From assembly GCA_903921605.1 (NCBI GenBank), contig CAIXQV010000135.1, positions 1 to 29,847 of the forward strand: DNA of 29,847 bases. Reading direction: 5' to 3'. Origin of the DNA: an uncultured Planctomycetaceae bacterium (GTDB lineage Bacteria; Planctomycetota; Planctomycetia; Planctomycetales; Planctomycetaceae). A model generated the notes under the pieces. That model did not search any database. It worked only from the letters and a program-made list of their open reading frames with translations, and had not been told where the DNA came from. Positions 1 through 9,194 of the stretch are shown piece by piece (within the stretch, counting starts at the first letter, position 1; the number at the start of each line of letters is the position of its first letter). The translations under genes were made by a program, and so were the position numbers.

Positions 1-1553
<1,553 letters not shown>

Positions 1554-1563
1554 TGACGGCCCA

Positions 1564-1869
1564 CTAACCGGCAGCCAATTCAAGCTGGCTGGAAGCTCTG
1601 CGAGCAGTTCGGTTCTGCAGCGAATCTGTTTCGACCGATACGCAGGAGGCTTCTGCCGATCTCATGGAGACAGAGCAGCCATGCACGCGGTACTGGACGG
1701 GCCCGCCAAACGGCGCACGACGCAGAACTTCCACGATAGTTCCGGGCACGAAACCCATTTCCATGAGTCGGGAGGCAACACGACCTGCCCCGGAAATCGC
1801 CGTGACAACTGCCGATTTGCCAGGTGTTAAGTCAGCCAGACGCAATGTGTTCACAGCAGCACCGTCCAT
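1564..1869 (-). CDS. feoA: FeoA-like iron transport accessory protein
   Basis: Small cytoplasmic SH3-fold protein of 101 residues that assists FeoB. The pattern is typical of the family: an N-terminal LADLTPGKSAVV strand, then RLMEMGFVPGTIVEVLRRAPFGGP (residues about 35-58; the GxxPGT turn is the family hallmark), then a strand pair with YRVHG and SVSMRSAEA. It directly precedes feoB with a gap of 10 nt. The ATG at 1869 has no good Shine-Dalgarno sequence; a GTG five codons downstream is a possible alternative. The C-terminus carries about 20 residues beyond the SH3 fold (NRTARRASSQLELAAG), which is slightly longer than the usual 75-85 residues. Identification as FeoA is firm because of sequence and context. 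Confidence 0.93.
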   Translation of the reverse strand: MDGAAVNTLRLADLTPGKSAVVTAISGAGRVASRLMEMGFVPGTIVEVLRRAPFGGPVQYRVHGCSVSMRSAEASCVSVETDSLQNRTARRASSQLELAAG

Positions 1870-1953
1870 AAATAACGGGAGGAACGACGAAACTGAAAGA
1901 CTCGGACCACTGAACCCATGATCAAAAACTGCCTGCTGATTTGCAAGCGTGGA

Positions 1954-1970
1954 GTGAGACTCAATCTCAC
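1954..1970. promoter_or_regulatory. Fur-box-like palindrome upstream of feoAB
   Basis: On the minus strand the sequence reads GTGAGATTGAGTCTCAC. It has perfect 6-bp outer arms (GTGAGA / TCTCAC) and fits the 7-1-7 Fur pattern TGAnAATnATTnTCA, as TGAGATT-G-AGTCTCA. It lies about 85 bp upstream of the feoA ATG, a normal operator distance. Iron-dependent repression by a Fur-type protein is inferred from position and pattern only. Confidence 0.5.
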
Positions 1971-2070
1971 ATTGCCCAAAAACAGTATCGCAGGTTGCGA
2001 AGAGTCCGCCACATCGCAGTTGTTCGTTTCCTCAAAAATTCCGAGGTTTTCTGTTTCTGAGACCCCCGTA

Positions 2071-2298
2071 TCAATAATGCGGTGGCCGTTCCGAACCCGG
2101 ATCGAGTCGCTCCGGGCTTTCGCTGAGCCGTTCCAGAGAACCCTCAAGCTTGCCAAATCGTGACTCGTACTCCTGCAATCGCCGAAAATGAACCAACAGT
2201 GAGGTATTCAAGCAGTCAATATCGTGCTGCAGGTGAGCCATCGAAGATTCGATTTTCTCAAGCCGGGCTTCCAACGAAACAGAATCGGGTTGCGTCAT
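2071..2298 (-). CDS. SlyX-like coiled-coil protein
   Basis: A 75-residue soluble protein that is almost entirely heptad-patterned between residues 8 and 60 (SLEARLEKIESSMAHLQHDID, then LNTSLLVHFRRLQEYESRFGKLEGSLERL), followed by a proline-rich charged tail (SPERLDPGSERPPHY). This layout (short N-terminus, LExRLxxLE, LN, long helix, P-rich tail ending in PPHY) is that of the SlyX family. The family's molecular role is unknown. The ATG at 2298 is preceded by an A-rich stretch without clear ribosome binding site. The gene is divergent from upp and lies upstream of feoA on the same strand, with about 200 bp between them. The exact symbol slyX is left out because short coiled coils are easily confused. 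Confidence 0.72.
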   Translation of the reverse strand: MTQPDSVSLEARLEKIESSMAHLQHDIDCLNTSLLVHFRRLQEYESRFGKLEGSLERLSESPERLDPGSERPPHY

Positions 2299-2521
2299 GA
2301 TGTTCAGCTTTCAATTCTGATTGTTCCTGATAAAGAAATGCCGAACTCCGCAGCATGTCAGGGCGAGAGTGTAACGGGGGCGGACTTGACCGATGACCGC
2401 CGTCGGTGCAGATTCCAGTTTTTCACAATCACCGGATCAGGCTTCCCGGAACATACCGAACGCTCGATTCTGATTATCAGGCCTTAAGCATTCGCAGATT
2501 ATCAGCAGGACAAAACATTAT

Positions 2522-3151
2522 ATGAATCATCCTCAGGTCATTGAACTAAATCACTCATTGGCACGGCATCATCTAAGTCGACTGCGCAACAAGAATACGG
2601 CCCCGGCTGAGTTCCGTCAGCACATTCGCAGCCTTTCGACATTGCTGGCGGCCGAGGTGACTCGCCAGCTTCCGCTGGAAGCGGTTTCCGTTCCAACGCC
2701 GATTGAGACCACGGAGTGTCAGCAGCTTGCGGGGCGCATTGCCGCTGTCCCAATTCTGCGAGCTGGTCTCGGGATGGTGGCTCCGCTGACCGACTTGATT
2801 CCTCACCTTGAAGTTTGGCACCTGGGACTTTACCGAGATGAAGCGACTGCCAAACCCGTGCACTATTACGACAAACTTCCGGCTGATAATCCCGCTGACG
2901 TCGCGATCGTTCTTGATCCCATGCTGGCCACGGGTGGTTCCGCTTCGATGGCGATTGAAGCATTAAAACGCTGGAAAGTTCCTCGAATCTATATGCTTTC
3001 GATAATCGCTGCTCCCGAGGGAATCCAGCATGTGCTGGATCAGTACAACGATGTGACAATTCTGACCACCGCCATTGATCGATGCCTGAATGAGCGGAAA
3101 TACATTGTGCCGGGGCTCGGTGATGCAGGAGACAGAATGTTCAATACCTGA
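2522..3151 (+). CDS. upp: Uracil phosphoribosyltransferase
   Basis: Converts uracil and PRPP to UMP in pyrimidine salvage; cytoplasmic. The 209-residue length is normal. Diagnostic segments are VPILRAGLGMV (76-86), the PRPP-binding loop IVLDPMLATGGSA (129-141) and the uracil-binding C-terminus YIVPGLGDAGDRMFNT (194-209), which is typical for Upp and distinguishes it from PyrR. It is a single-gene unit: its left neighbour is divergent and 335 bp without a recognisable gene follow. The start ATG has only a distant AGGA (2507-2510), so translation initiation is probably weakly SD-dependent. Confidence 0.97.
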   Translation: MNHPQVIELNHSLARHHLSRLRNKNTAPAEFRQHIRSLSTLLAAEVTRQLPLEAVSVPTPIETTECQQLAGRIAAVPILRAGLGMVAPLTDLIPHLEVWHLGLYRDEATAKPVHYYDKLPADNPADVAIVLDPMLATGGSASMAIEALKRWKVPRIYMLSIIAAPEGIQHVLDQYNDVTILTTAIDRCLNERKYIVPGLGDAGDRMFNT

Positions 3152-3486
3152 TATTGCGGATCGCGAACTGGGCGTCGGTCTTTCAGAGAACCGTCCAAAT
3201 ATTCCAGGTTGCCCTCCGCCTGGCACGTTTGATGCGGCCACTCATTACGTCGCTGCTCTAAGTATCTGCTCGTCAACCTGGCCGGGCATCCTATAGTGGC
3301 CCGGGTCTACGAGAACTGAGCCATCAGCGAATGAATAACGTCAGGGAAAAGCCGTAGAGGCTGGTAATTACCAGGGAATGAAGGCCCCAGGGATTTCCAT
3401 CACTTCTGCATCTTTACGAAGTAGACGTTTTGTGGATTGCTGCAATTCGTCGTACAGTAGAAAGAAATCTTTGAGGAGACATCTCA
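3152..3486. other. 335-bp intergenic region with a palindrome and a possible promoter
   Basis: No open frame here has coding character. Visible items: a perfect 14-bp palindrome at 3361-3374; a possible sigma-70 promoter with TTGTGG (3430-3435), 17-bp spacer and TACAGT (3453-3458); and a strong Shine-Dalgarno sequence GAGGAG (3473-3478) in front of the response regulator gene. The first part (3152-3340) shows nothing I can interpret, and no clear terminator for upp. Confidence 0.5.
3361..3374. promoter_or_regulatory. Perfect 14-bp palindrome CTGGTAATTACCAG
   Basis: An exact inverted repeat without spacer, centred about 120 bp upstream of the response regulator start and about 60 bp upstream of the candidate -35 element. 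It is a plausible operator, possibly for the downstream LuxR-type regulator itself; this is inferred from symmetry and position only. Confidence 0.35.
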
Positions 3487-4188
3487 ATGGCGAAGAAAGC
3501 CAGCAAAACCACGGAATCAAAACCAAAACCCAGCAGCGTCTCTGAGTTCACCCAGCCGAAGAAGCGAAAGCCATTTTCGGTGTTCCTGGTGATCGATGAT
3601 CGTAACACTCGGGAAACCGTGGCGTCAGCTCTGAAAGAACTTCAGATCGAAGTTCACGACTACATGACTGCCATGGAATTCTACCGTGACTATCGGAATC
3701 CAGTTCCCGGCCTGCTGCTGACAGAGATTCATCTCCGCGGCATGAGCGGTCTTGAACTGCAGGACAAACTGGCGGCCGATAAAAATGATCTGATGATCGC
3801 CTTCATTGCTGGGCATGCGGAAGCACCGACAGCAGTCAAAGCGATGCAGGCCGGCGTGGTTGATTTCCTGCCAAAGCCAATTCAAGTCGATGCACTCGTC
3901 GAACTTATCGGTCGCGCGTACGCCATGTACTACGATGTCGACTGGGACTTCGTCGGCGAAGACCTTGACGACATCGAACGCAACATCAATCGCATCACAG
4001 GTCGGGAACGCGAAGTTCTGGATCTGGTCGTACTGGGACTTTCCAGTCGCGAGATCGGTCTCAAACTGGACATCAGCGTCAAGACTGTTGAAGCTCACCG
4101 CGCCCATATCAACGATAAGATGCGAGCAAATGATCTCGCACATCTTGTGCGAATGGTCATGTCGTATCAGGAAGATTCAGCCGGCTGA
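3487..4188 (+). CDS. FixJ/NarL-type response regulator with degenerate receiver
   Basis: A 233-residue protein. Residues 1-30 are a Lys/Pro/Ser-rich extension, 31-150 a receiver-like domain, and about 168-230 a LuxR-type DNA-binding domain (ITGREREVLDLVVLGLSSREIG, then ISVKTVEAHRAHINDKM). The acidic pair D37-D38 and switch lysine K130 (FLPKP) are present. The phospho-acceptor position, normally Asp in a DVRMPGMSG context, is Glu80 (LLTEIHLRGMSG), and the conserved Thr is Ala108 (FIAGHAE). Classic Asp phosphorylation is therefore unlikely; a Glu could mimic a permanently active state. A good ribosome binding site (GAGGAG, 8 nt spacing) fixes the start. No histidine kinase lies next to it. Target genes are unknown. 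Confidence 0.93.
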   Translation: MAKKASKTTESKPKPSSVSEFTQPKKRKPFSVFLVIDDRNTRETVASALKELQIEVHDYMTAMEFYRDYRNPVPGLLLTEIHLRGMSGLELQDKLAADKNDLMIAFIAGHAEAPTAVKAMQAGVVDFLPKPIQVDALVELIGRAYAMYYDVDWDFVGEDLDDIERNINRITGREREVLDLVVLGLSSREIGLKLDISVKTVEAHRAHINDKMRANDLAHLVRMVMSYQEDSAG

Positions 4189-4368
4189 TTAAAGAAGCCA
4201 GCTTCAGCAACTTTTATGCATTTGGCAAATGTAAGTGCGTCTGGCGACTGAAGGGATTTAGTCGCTCAGAGATCGCGTAAGGCAGAGATCGTGTACCGCT
4301 GACATCGCTGCCTCAGCGGTCACTCGATCAGAGATCCCGAGGATGTTCGCGGCAGGCTGATCGGCCGA
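4189..4368. repeat. Convergent intergenic region with inverted and direct repeats
   Basis: Between the convergent response regulator and xseB genes. Inverted repeats: GCGACT/AGTCGC (4244-4249 and 4260-4265), ACCGCTGA/TCAGCGGT (4295-4302 and 4313-4320, 10-nt loop), and a 16-bp palindrome CTGATCGGCCGATCAG (4357-4372) that overlaps the xseB stop codon. The 8-mer CAGAGATC occurs three times (4267, 4283, 4329). There is no T-tract after any stem, so termination is only a suggestion. Confidence 0.4.
4295..4320. terminator. Candidate bidirectional hairpin between convergent genes
   Basis: Perfect 8-bp stem ACCGCTGA / TCAGCGGT with a 10-nt loop, about 107 nt after the response regulator stop and 49 nt after the xseB stop. 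It lacks a T-run on either strand, so it is weak as a factor-independent terminator. Confidence 0.3.
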
Positions 4369-4725
4369 TCAGAACAGCAGCCCGCCATCCTCGTCAGATT
4401 CCTCTTTTGCAGCCTTGCGGGTTGTTCGAGCAGCATCTGCGGCAGTGTTCTTCTGCAAGGTTGAGGTCGCGTCGAACTCGGCGGTCTCAATGTCGTCCGT
4501 GGCCGTCAGCTTCGTCACAATTTCGATTCGCTGGGCCGCTGCATCCAGCTTCCGATGACAAACTCGCAGCAAAGCCATGCCTCGCTCAAACTGAGCGAGG
4601 GACTCGTCCAGTGTTTCCTGGCCGGATTCAAGGCGAGAAACAATCTGAGCCAATTCGGCCATCGCCGGCTCCAGCGCGATCTCGCCGTTGTCGCTGACTT
4701 CAGACTGTGATTTCCGTTTGGCCAT
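4369..4725 (-). CDS. xseB: Exodeoxyribonuclease VII small subunit
   Basis: Small subunit of the single-strand-specific exonuclease VII, which works with the large subunit XseA. The family core is at residues about 17-72 (ALEPAMAELAQIVSRLESGQ, then LDESLAQFERGMALLRVCHRKLDAAAQRIEIV), two helices with the characteristic LExG, L-x-ESL and F-E-x-G pattern. The protein is 118 residues, longer than the usual 70-85, because of a charged low-complexity C-terminal tail (about 45 residues ending EESDEDGGLLF). xseA, commonly the upstream neighbour, is not in this window: the next gene upstream is an EamA transporter, 185 bp away. The ATG at 4725 is the only reasonable start. Confidence 0.92.
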   Translation of the reverse strand: MAKRKSQSEVSDNGEIALEPAMAELAQIVSRLESGQETLDESLAQFERGMALLRVCHRKLDAAAQRIEIVTKLTATDDIETAEFDATSTLQKNTAADAARTTRKAAKEESDEDGGLLF

Positions 4726-4910
4726 GGGCGCTTGTTTTTCGTGCAGGAACGTACTGGAGGTCTTGTGAAACTGCGCCGTTCGTGATCGGCCGACTAATCG
4801 TAGTAAACTTCGTGCAAAATGGTAGACGATTTAAGTTGGAGCTTCGGAACACACTCGATAAGGCTTGATCGATTCCTGATTCCACACGCCGGATATTCTT
4901 CCTGACAAAT

Positions 4911-5951
4911 TCAGCTACGACTACGACGCATGATCACGAGGCCACTGATGATCATGGCCCCGCCGATGGTTTGAGCGATCGAGATCGATTCACCTCGCCA
5001 TAACCATGCGGAAACGATCGCGACGATGGGACTCAGATTCTGAAACATCGTCGCCTGGGCAGCTCCGGCATGTTTCACTCCATAACTCCACATCGCCAGC
5101 GCGAGGCCGGTGGACAGAATTCCGGAGTACAGAATGCATAATTGCAGCGAAGTTTCCTGCAGCAGAGGAATGCTGACGGCCAGCGTTGGCCAGGCAAACA
5201 GCACATGAAACGGCAATCCGATGGTCGCCGAACATGCGGCCAACTGCACGGGCGAAATCAATTTCAGCATCGGACGACTAAAGACCGTTCCGCTCGCCCA
5301 TGTCAACGCGGCCAGTAACGCGATCATGTTGCCGGAAAACCGAGTCGCAGCATCAAGATCTGACTGACGAGACTTCACTTCATCAATGATCGGGCCAGGA
5401 GCCAGCTCTGCAACGGACGCGGTCTTCTCACTGCCGACGACTTCTGAAATCGTCACCTCCGCGACCGGAGTGACCTGTTTCTGGACCGTCACAATCATTG
5501 TCCCGGCGAATGCGATCAACAGCCCAACCCACGCCGTTGCCGGCAAAATTTCCTTAAGGAATAAGCGAGCCCCCAATGCCGTCCACATCGGCACCGTGGC
5601 CATGATCAGGGCGACGTTGGCCGAAGTCGTCCGGGACACCGCCATCAAGAACAAGTACTGATAAGCGACAGAAACGATCAGGGCATAGATCAGAATTCTG
5701 ACACGCGAGATGCCGGCTGCCGGACGCACACCGGTACGATATTCCCAGCCAGCACAACCCAGGAGCACAATCGCGGAGACGACGAGGCGAATTGCGTTCA
5801 GCGAATACGGAGTAATGCCGGATTCCAGAGCAACCTTCATCACCGGAATGTTGACGCCCCAGATCACGGCCACCGCCAGCAGCGCGAGATCCGCCAGCAG
5901 GAGTTGTCTTAGCGACAATCGTTGGGATTCGGACGTCGAGTTGTCGCTCAT
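4911..5951 (-). CDS. EamA/DMT-family membrane transporter
   Basis: A 346-residue inner-membrane protein with two EamA repeats and about ten hydrophobic segments. Repeat 1 begins ALLAVAVIWGVNIPVMKVAL; repeat 2 begins NMIALLAALTWASGTVFSRP. The family exports or imports small metabolites such as amino acids or nucleosides; the substrate cannot be told here. The start was placed at ATG 5951 (MSDNSTSESQ) rather than the in-frame TTG 78 bp upstream, since the N-terminus then fits the family. An odd trait is the roughly 50-residue polar loop between the repeats (from TVQKQVTPVAEV to DAATRFSGN), which is normally short. The gene is divergent from the PQQ-like gene, with about 170 bp between their starts. 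Confidence 0.9.
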   Translation of the reverse strand: MSDNSTSESQRLSLRQLLLADLALLAVAVIWGVNIPVMKVALESGITPYSLNAIRLVVSAIVLLGCAGWEYRTGVRPAAGISRVRILIYALIVSVAYQYLFLMAVSRTTSANVALIMATVPMWTALGARLFLKEILPATAWVGLLIAFAGTMIVTVQKQVTPVAEVTISEVVGSEKTASVAELAPGPIIDEVKSRQSDLDAATRFSGNMIALLAALTWASGTVFSRPMLKLISPVQLAACSATIGLPFHVLFAWPTLAVSIPLLQETSLQLCILYSGILSTGLALAMWSYGVKHAGAAQATMFQNLSPIVAIVSAWLWRGESISIAQTIGGAMIISGLVIMRRSRS

Positions 5952-6111
5952 GGAAAAACGATCGCTGAAGAATGAGGATTCCCGATGGCTGGGTGAACAG
6001 CCTGCGGGAATTCTGTGAAGGATACGCAAAACTGTCTGCAGCGACCTTCCTCATGGAGCCTACGTTCGCTCAAAATACTCCGACTTCCTGTTTTTGGTCT
6101 CGATTCTTGAC

Positions 6112-6115
6112 GGAG
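6112..6115 (+). promoter_or_regulatory. Ribosome binding site deciding the GTG start at 6123
   Basis: GGAG lies 7 nt upstream of the GTG at 6123. It supports this non-ATG start, which also places a normal signal peptide at the N-terminus. Confidence 0.6.
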
Positions 6116-6122
6116 TGCAAGT

Positions 6123-7427
6123 GTGTTCTGCGTGCGAACTTTGCTTGTCATTTCATTTTGCTGCACCAGCCTCGTGGCCTGCGCTGACGACTGGCCGCAG
6201 TGGATGGGCCCCAAACGAGACAACGTCTGGCGCGAAACCGGGATTGTGGATAAGTTCCCGGACGGGGGTCCCAAAGTCCTGTGGAGAACAGAAATCGCCG
6301 GTGGTTACGCTGGTCCCGCTGTCGCCGGCGGAAAGGTCTTCATCACCGACTATGTGTCTCAGCAAAACGTCAAGGTTGATAACTTTGATCGCAAGGAATT
6401 CACGGGCGAAGAGCGTATTCACTGCCTCGATGAAGCCACCGGAAAGATTCTGTGGACTCATAAGTATCCCGTCAAGTACACGATTTCGTACCCGGCGGGG
6501 CCGCGATGTACTCCGAGTGTCGAAGAAGTACGAGTTTACACACTGGGAGCTGAAGGCGATCTGATCTGCTTGAACATCGCGGATGGAAAGGTTCTCTGGT
6601 CACACGACTTGAAAGCTGTTTATGGCACCAAGGCAGCATGGTGGGGCTATGCGGCACATCCGCTGATCGACGGCAATAAGCTATTGTGTCTGGCGGGTGG
6701 CGAAGGTAGTCATATCGTGGCGTTCGATAAGCTGACCGGCAAAGAAATCTGGAAAAGCTCAACATCTCCGGAACAGGGATATTCTCCTCCAACGATCATT
6801 GAATTCGGCGGTGCTCGACAATTGATCCTCTTTCGTCCCGATGCCGTTTCCTCTGTCGATCCCGAAACCGGCAAAGAATACTGGTCAGTCAGGTACGAAG
6901 CTTCAAGTGGTTCTGCGATTATGTCGCCAGTCATGTTGGGCGAATACCTATATGCTGCAGGCTTCAATAATCGCAGTCTCCTTTTGCAGTTGGATTCCAC
7001 AAAGCCCGACGCAAAAGAAGTCTGGCGTGATAAGCAAAACGTGATCTGCGCTGTAAACGTTCAGCCGCTTGTGGTGGGAAACATTCTCTACGGCTTTGAC
7101 CAGAAGGGTGTCATGCGAGCCATCCAGATTCCGGAAGGAAAACGGCTATGGGAATCGACTGCACCAATTGGCAAGCGACCGGCAGATTCCAGCACGGCCT
7201 TCATTGTTCAGCACGAAGATCGCTTTGTAATGTTTAACGAGCTGGGTGAGTTACTGCTGGCGAAACTCTCACCGGAAGGTTACACCGAGATCGACCGAGC
7301 GAAGGTGATTGATCAGACCAACAATGCGTATGGTCGAGAAGTTGTGTGGAGCATGCCGGCGTTCGCAAACAAGCATGCTTACATTCGCAACGACAAAGAG
7401 ATTATCTGTGTGGATCTCGCGAAGTAA
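6123..7427 (+). CDS. Exported PQQ-like beta-propeller protein
   Basis: A 434-residue secreted protein. Residues 1-21 form a signal peptide (FCVRTLLVISFCCTSLVACA) followed by DDWPQWMGP, the usual beginning of PQQ-like propeller proteins in planctomycetes. LVAC also fits a lipobox, so it may be a lipoprotein. Propeller blades repeat the motif of a Gly-Lys-x-x-W type: TGKILWTHKY, DGKVLWSHDL, TGKEIWKSST, TGKEYWSVRY, EGKRLWESTA. Such propellers often mediate protein contacts (BamB-like) or carry enzyme activity when PQQ and metal ligands are present. I cannot identify catalytic residues, so the role is open. The start is GTG with GGAG 7 nt upstream. The next gene (rtcR-like) begins 26 nt after the stop, suggesting cotranscription. 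Confidence 0.92.
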   Translation: MFCVRTLLVISFCCTSLVACADDWPQWMGPKRDNVWRETGIVDKFPDGGPKVLWRTEIAGGYAGPAVAGGKVFITDYVSQQNVKVDNFDRKEFTGEERIHCLDEATGKILWTHKYPVKYTISYPAGPRCTPSVEEVRVYTLGAEGDLICLNIADGKVLWSHDLKAVYGTKAAWWGYAAHPLIDGNKLLCLAGGEGSHIVAFDKLTGKEIWKSSTSPEQGYSPPTIIEFGGARQLILFRPDAVSSVDPETGKEYWSVRYEASSGSAIMSPVMLGEYLYAAGFNNRSLLLQLDSTKPDAKEVWRDKQNVICAVNVQPLVVGNILYGFDQKGVMRAIQIPEGKRLWESTAPIGKRPADSSTAFIVQHEDRFVMFNELGELLLAKLSPEGYTEIDRAKVIDQTNNAYGREVVWSMPAFANKHAYIRNDKEIICVDLAK

Positions 7428-7453
7428 ATGAGTCGTGGAAAGCTTTGCTCGGC

Positions 7454-9073
7454 ATGTCAAAACCTGTTCATCTGATTGGTGTGCTGGGCAGCAAACTGGA
7501 TGCAGGCCGCTCACAGGATCGCTGGTCACGCTGGCGACCTTCTGTGGCGGCTTGTCAGTACGACGATCTGCTGATCAGTCGCTTTGAACTCCTGCATGAA
7601 CCTCGCAATCGGGATATGGCTGAGCTGGTCGCCAGCGATATCCACAGCGTGAGTCCCGAAACAATCGTGACTCTGCATTCGGTCGCGTTTCAGGATCCAT
7701 GGGATTTTGAAGAAGTGTTTTCCGGACTGCACGAGTTCGCTCGCGCGTATCCATTCGATACGGATCAGAATGAGTATCTGATTCATATCACGACAGGGAG
7801 TCACGTTCAGCAAATCTGCCTGTTCCTGCTGGCGGAGTCGAGACATCTTCCCGGCAGACTGCTGCAGACCTCTCCTCCACCCCGGGAAGGAATGCCCGGC
7901 AGCGCGTTTCGGATTATTGATCTGGACCTGTCGCGATACGATGCTCTGGCGACTAGATTTGCTCAGGAACAGCAGGAGGGGTTAACGTTTCTGAAGTCCG
8001 GCATTGAAACTCGCAATGCCGTCTTCAATCGACTGATCGAACAGATCGAGAAGGTCGCAATCGCAAGTCGATGCCCGATGCTGATCACGGGCCCCACTGG
8101 TGCCGGGAAGACTCGCCTGGCCCGCCGCATCTTTGAACTGAAACGGCGGCGAGAACAGTTGTCCGGCAGCTTTGTGGAAATCAACTGTGCGACTCTGCGA
8201 GGTGATCAGGCCATGTCCACCTTGTTTGGACACATAAAAGGGGCCTTCACAGGAGCAACCGTCAATCGGCCGGGCTTGCTGATGTCGGCGGATCGCGGCT
8301 TGCTGTTTCTGGATGAGATCGGTGAACTGGGTCTTGATGAACAGGCGATGCTGCTGCGTGCGATTGAGGAAAAACGATTTCTCCCCGTCGGTGCTGACCA
8401 CGAGGTGCAAAGTGATTTTCAACTCATCGCCGGGACGAATCGCAATCTGCAGGAAGCTGTACAGAAGGGGCGTTTTCGAGAAGACCTGCTGGCTCGAATC
8501 AACCTTTGGACTTTCGAACTGCCCGGTCTTGCCGCGCGACGGGAAGATCTGGAACCAAATCTCGACTTTGAACTGCAGAAGATTACGGACGAAACCGGGC
8601 ACCGAGTCAGTATGAGCCGGGAAGCTCGGTCAGCGTTTTTGAAATGGGCTCAGTCGCCGGACGCGAAGTGGACCGCCAATTTTCGAGATCTGAATGCTGC
8701 GGTTGTGCGTATGGCGACTTTGGCAACGGCTGGCAGAATCAGCGAAGCCGACGTCAAGCAGGAGCGCGAGAGACTGAAAAGACTCTGGCAGCCGCAGGAG
8801 ACAAAGGATCACTCCACAAGCGAGCACGCCCTGGAGCAAGTTTTGTCGACAGAAAAGATTGAGCAACTGGACCTGTTTGATCGCGTTCAGTTAGCGTCCG
8901 TTCTGACAGTTTGTCGAGAATGCCGCTCCATGGCAGAGGCAGGTCGTCGACTTTTTGCGATCTCACGACAGGCTCGAACGTCCCACAATGATTCGGATCG
9001 TCTGAAGAAATACCTTGCGCGGTTCGGGCTGGGTTGGGACGACATCCATTTTGAACCTGACTCGCCATCTTGA
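7454..9073 (+). CDS. rtcR: RtcR-type sigma-54-dependent activator
   Basis: A 539-residue activator close in length to E. coli RtcR (about 530). Residues 1-180 form the RtcR/CARF-type sensor domain; HITTGSHVQQICLFLLAES (111-129) is the hallmark ligand-binding segment of this family. The AAA+ domain (about 185-425) has Walker A GPTGAGKT (213-220), the sigma-54-contacting GAFTGA loop (263-268), Walker B LLFLDEIG (283-290) and a sensor segment GTNRN. The C-terminus has a Fis-like helix-turn-helix (about 480-525). In the family, the sensor responds to RNA ends or fragments and activates the rtcBA RNA repair genes with sigma-54 RNA polymerase. Here neither rtcA nor rtcB is adjacent. ATG 7454 was chosen because family homology begins there; an upstream in-frame extension overlaps the preceding gene. 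Confidence 0.94.
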   Translation: MSKPVHLIGVLGSKLDAGRSQDRWSRWRPSVAACQYDDLLISRFELLHEPRNRDMAELVASDIHSVSPETIVTLHSVAFQDPWDFEEVFSGLHEFARAYPFDTDQNEYLIHITTGSHVQQICLFLLAESRHLPGRLLQTSPPPREGMPGSAFRIIDLDLSRYDALATRFAQEQQEGLTFLKSGIETRNAVFNRLIEQIEKVAIASRCPMLITGPTGAGKTRLARRIFELKRRREQLSGSFVEINCATLRGDQAMSTLFGHIKGAFTGATVNRPGLLMSADRGLLFLDEIGELGLDEQAMLLRAIEEKRFLPVGADHEVQSDFQLIAGTNRNLQEAVQKGRFREDLLARINLWTFELPGLAARREDLEPNLDFELQKITDETGHRVSMSREARSAFLKWAQSPDAKWTANFRDLNAAVVRMATLATAGRISEADVKQERERLKRLWQPQETKDHSTSEHALEQVLSTEKIEQLDLFDRVQLASVLTVCRECRSMAEAGRRLFAISRQARTSHNDSDRLKKYLARFGLGWDDIHFEPDSPS

Positions 9074-9194
9074 TTGCAAACATGAACTCGGCACATCACT
9101 ATCCAGCGGAATGGCTTCACAATGTGCCGAAAGCCACCCGTTCGGTCAGTTCTTAGATCAAATTTTTGAGCATCAGTCTTCAGGCAAGTTGAAA

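Noticed and set aside
1851..2156. Minus-strand open frame of 101 residues between slyX-like gene and feoA
   Set aside because: It overlaps the end of the SlyX-like gene and the start of feoA in another frame, crosses the Fur-like operator, and has no recognisable motif; treated as chance.
4369..4725. XseB ending in LLF as part of the chemotaxis tail family
   Set aside because: Unrelated protein 10 kb away; a three-residue match is expected by chance.
4700..4885. Minus-strand frame of 61 residues upstream of xseB
   Set aside because: It overlaps the xseB start in another frame, has random composition and no ribosome binding site.
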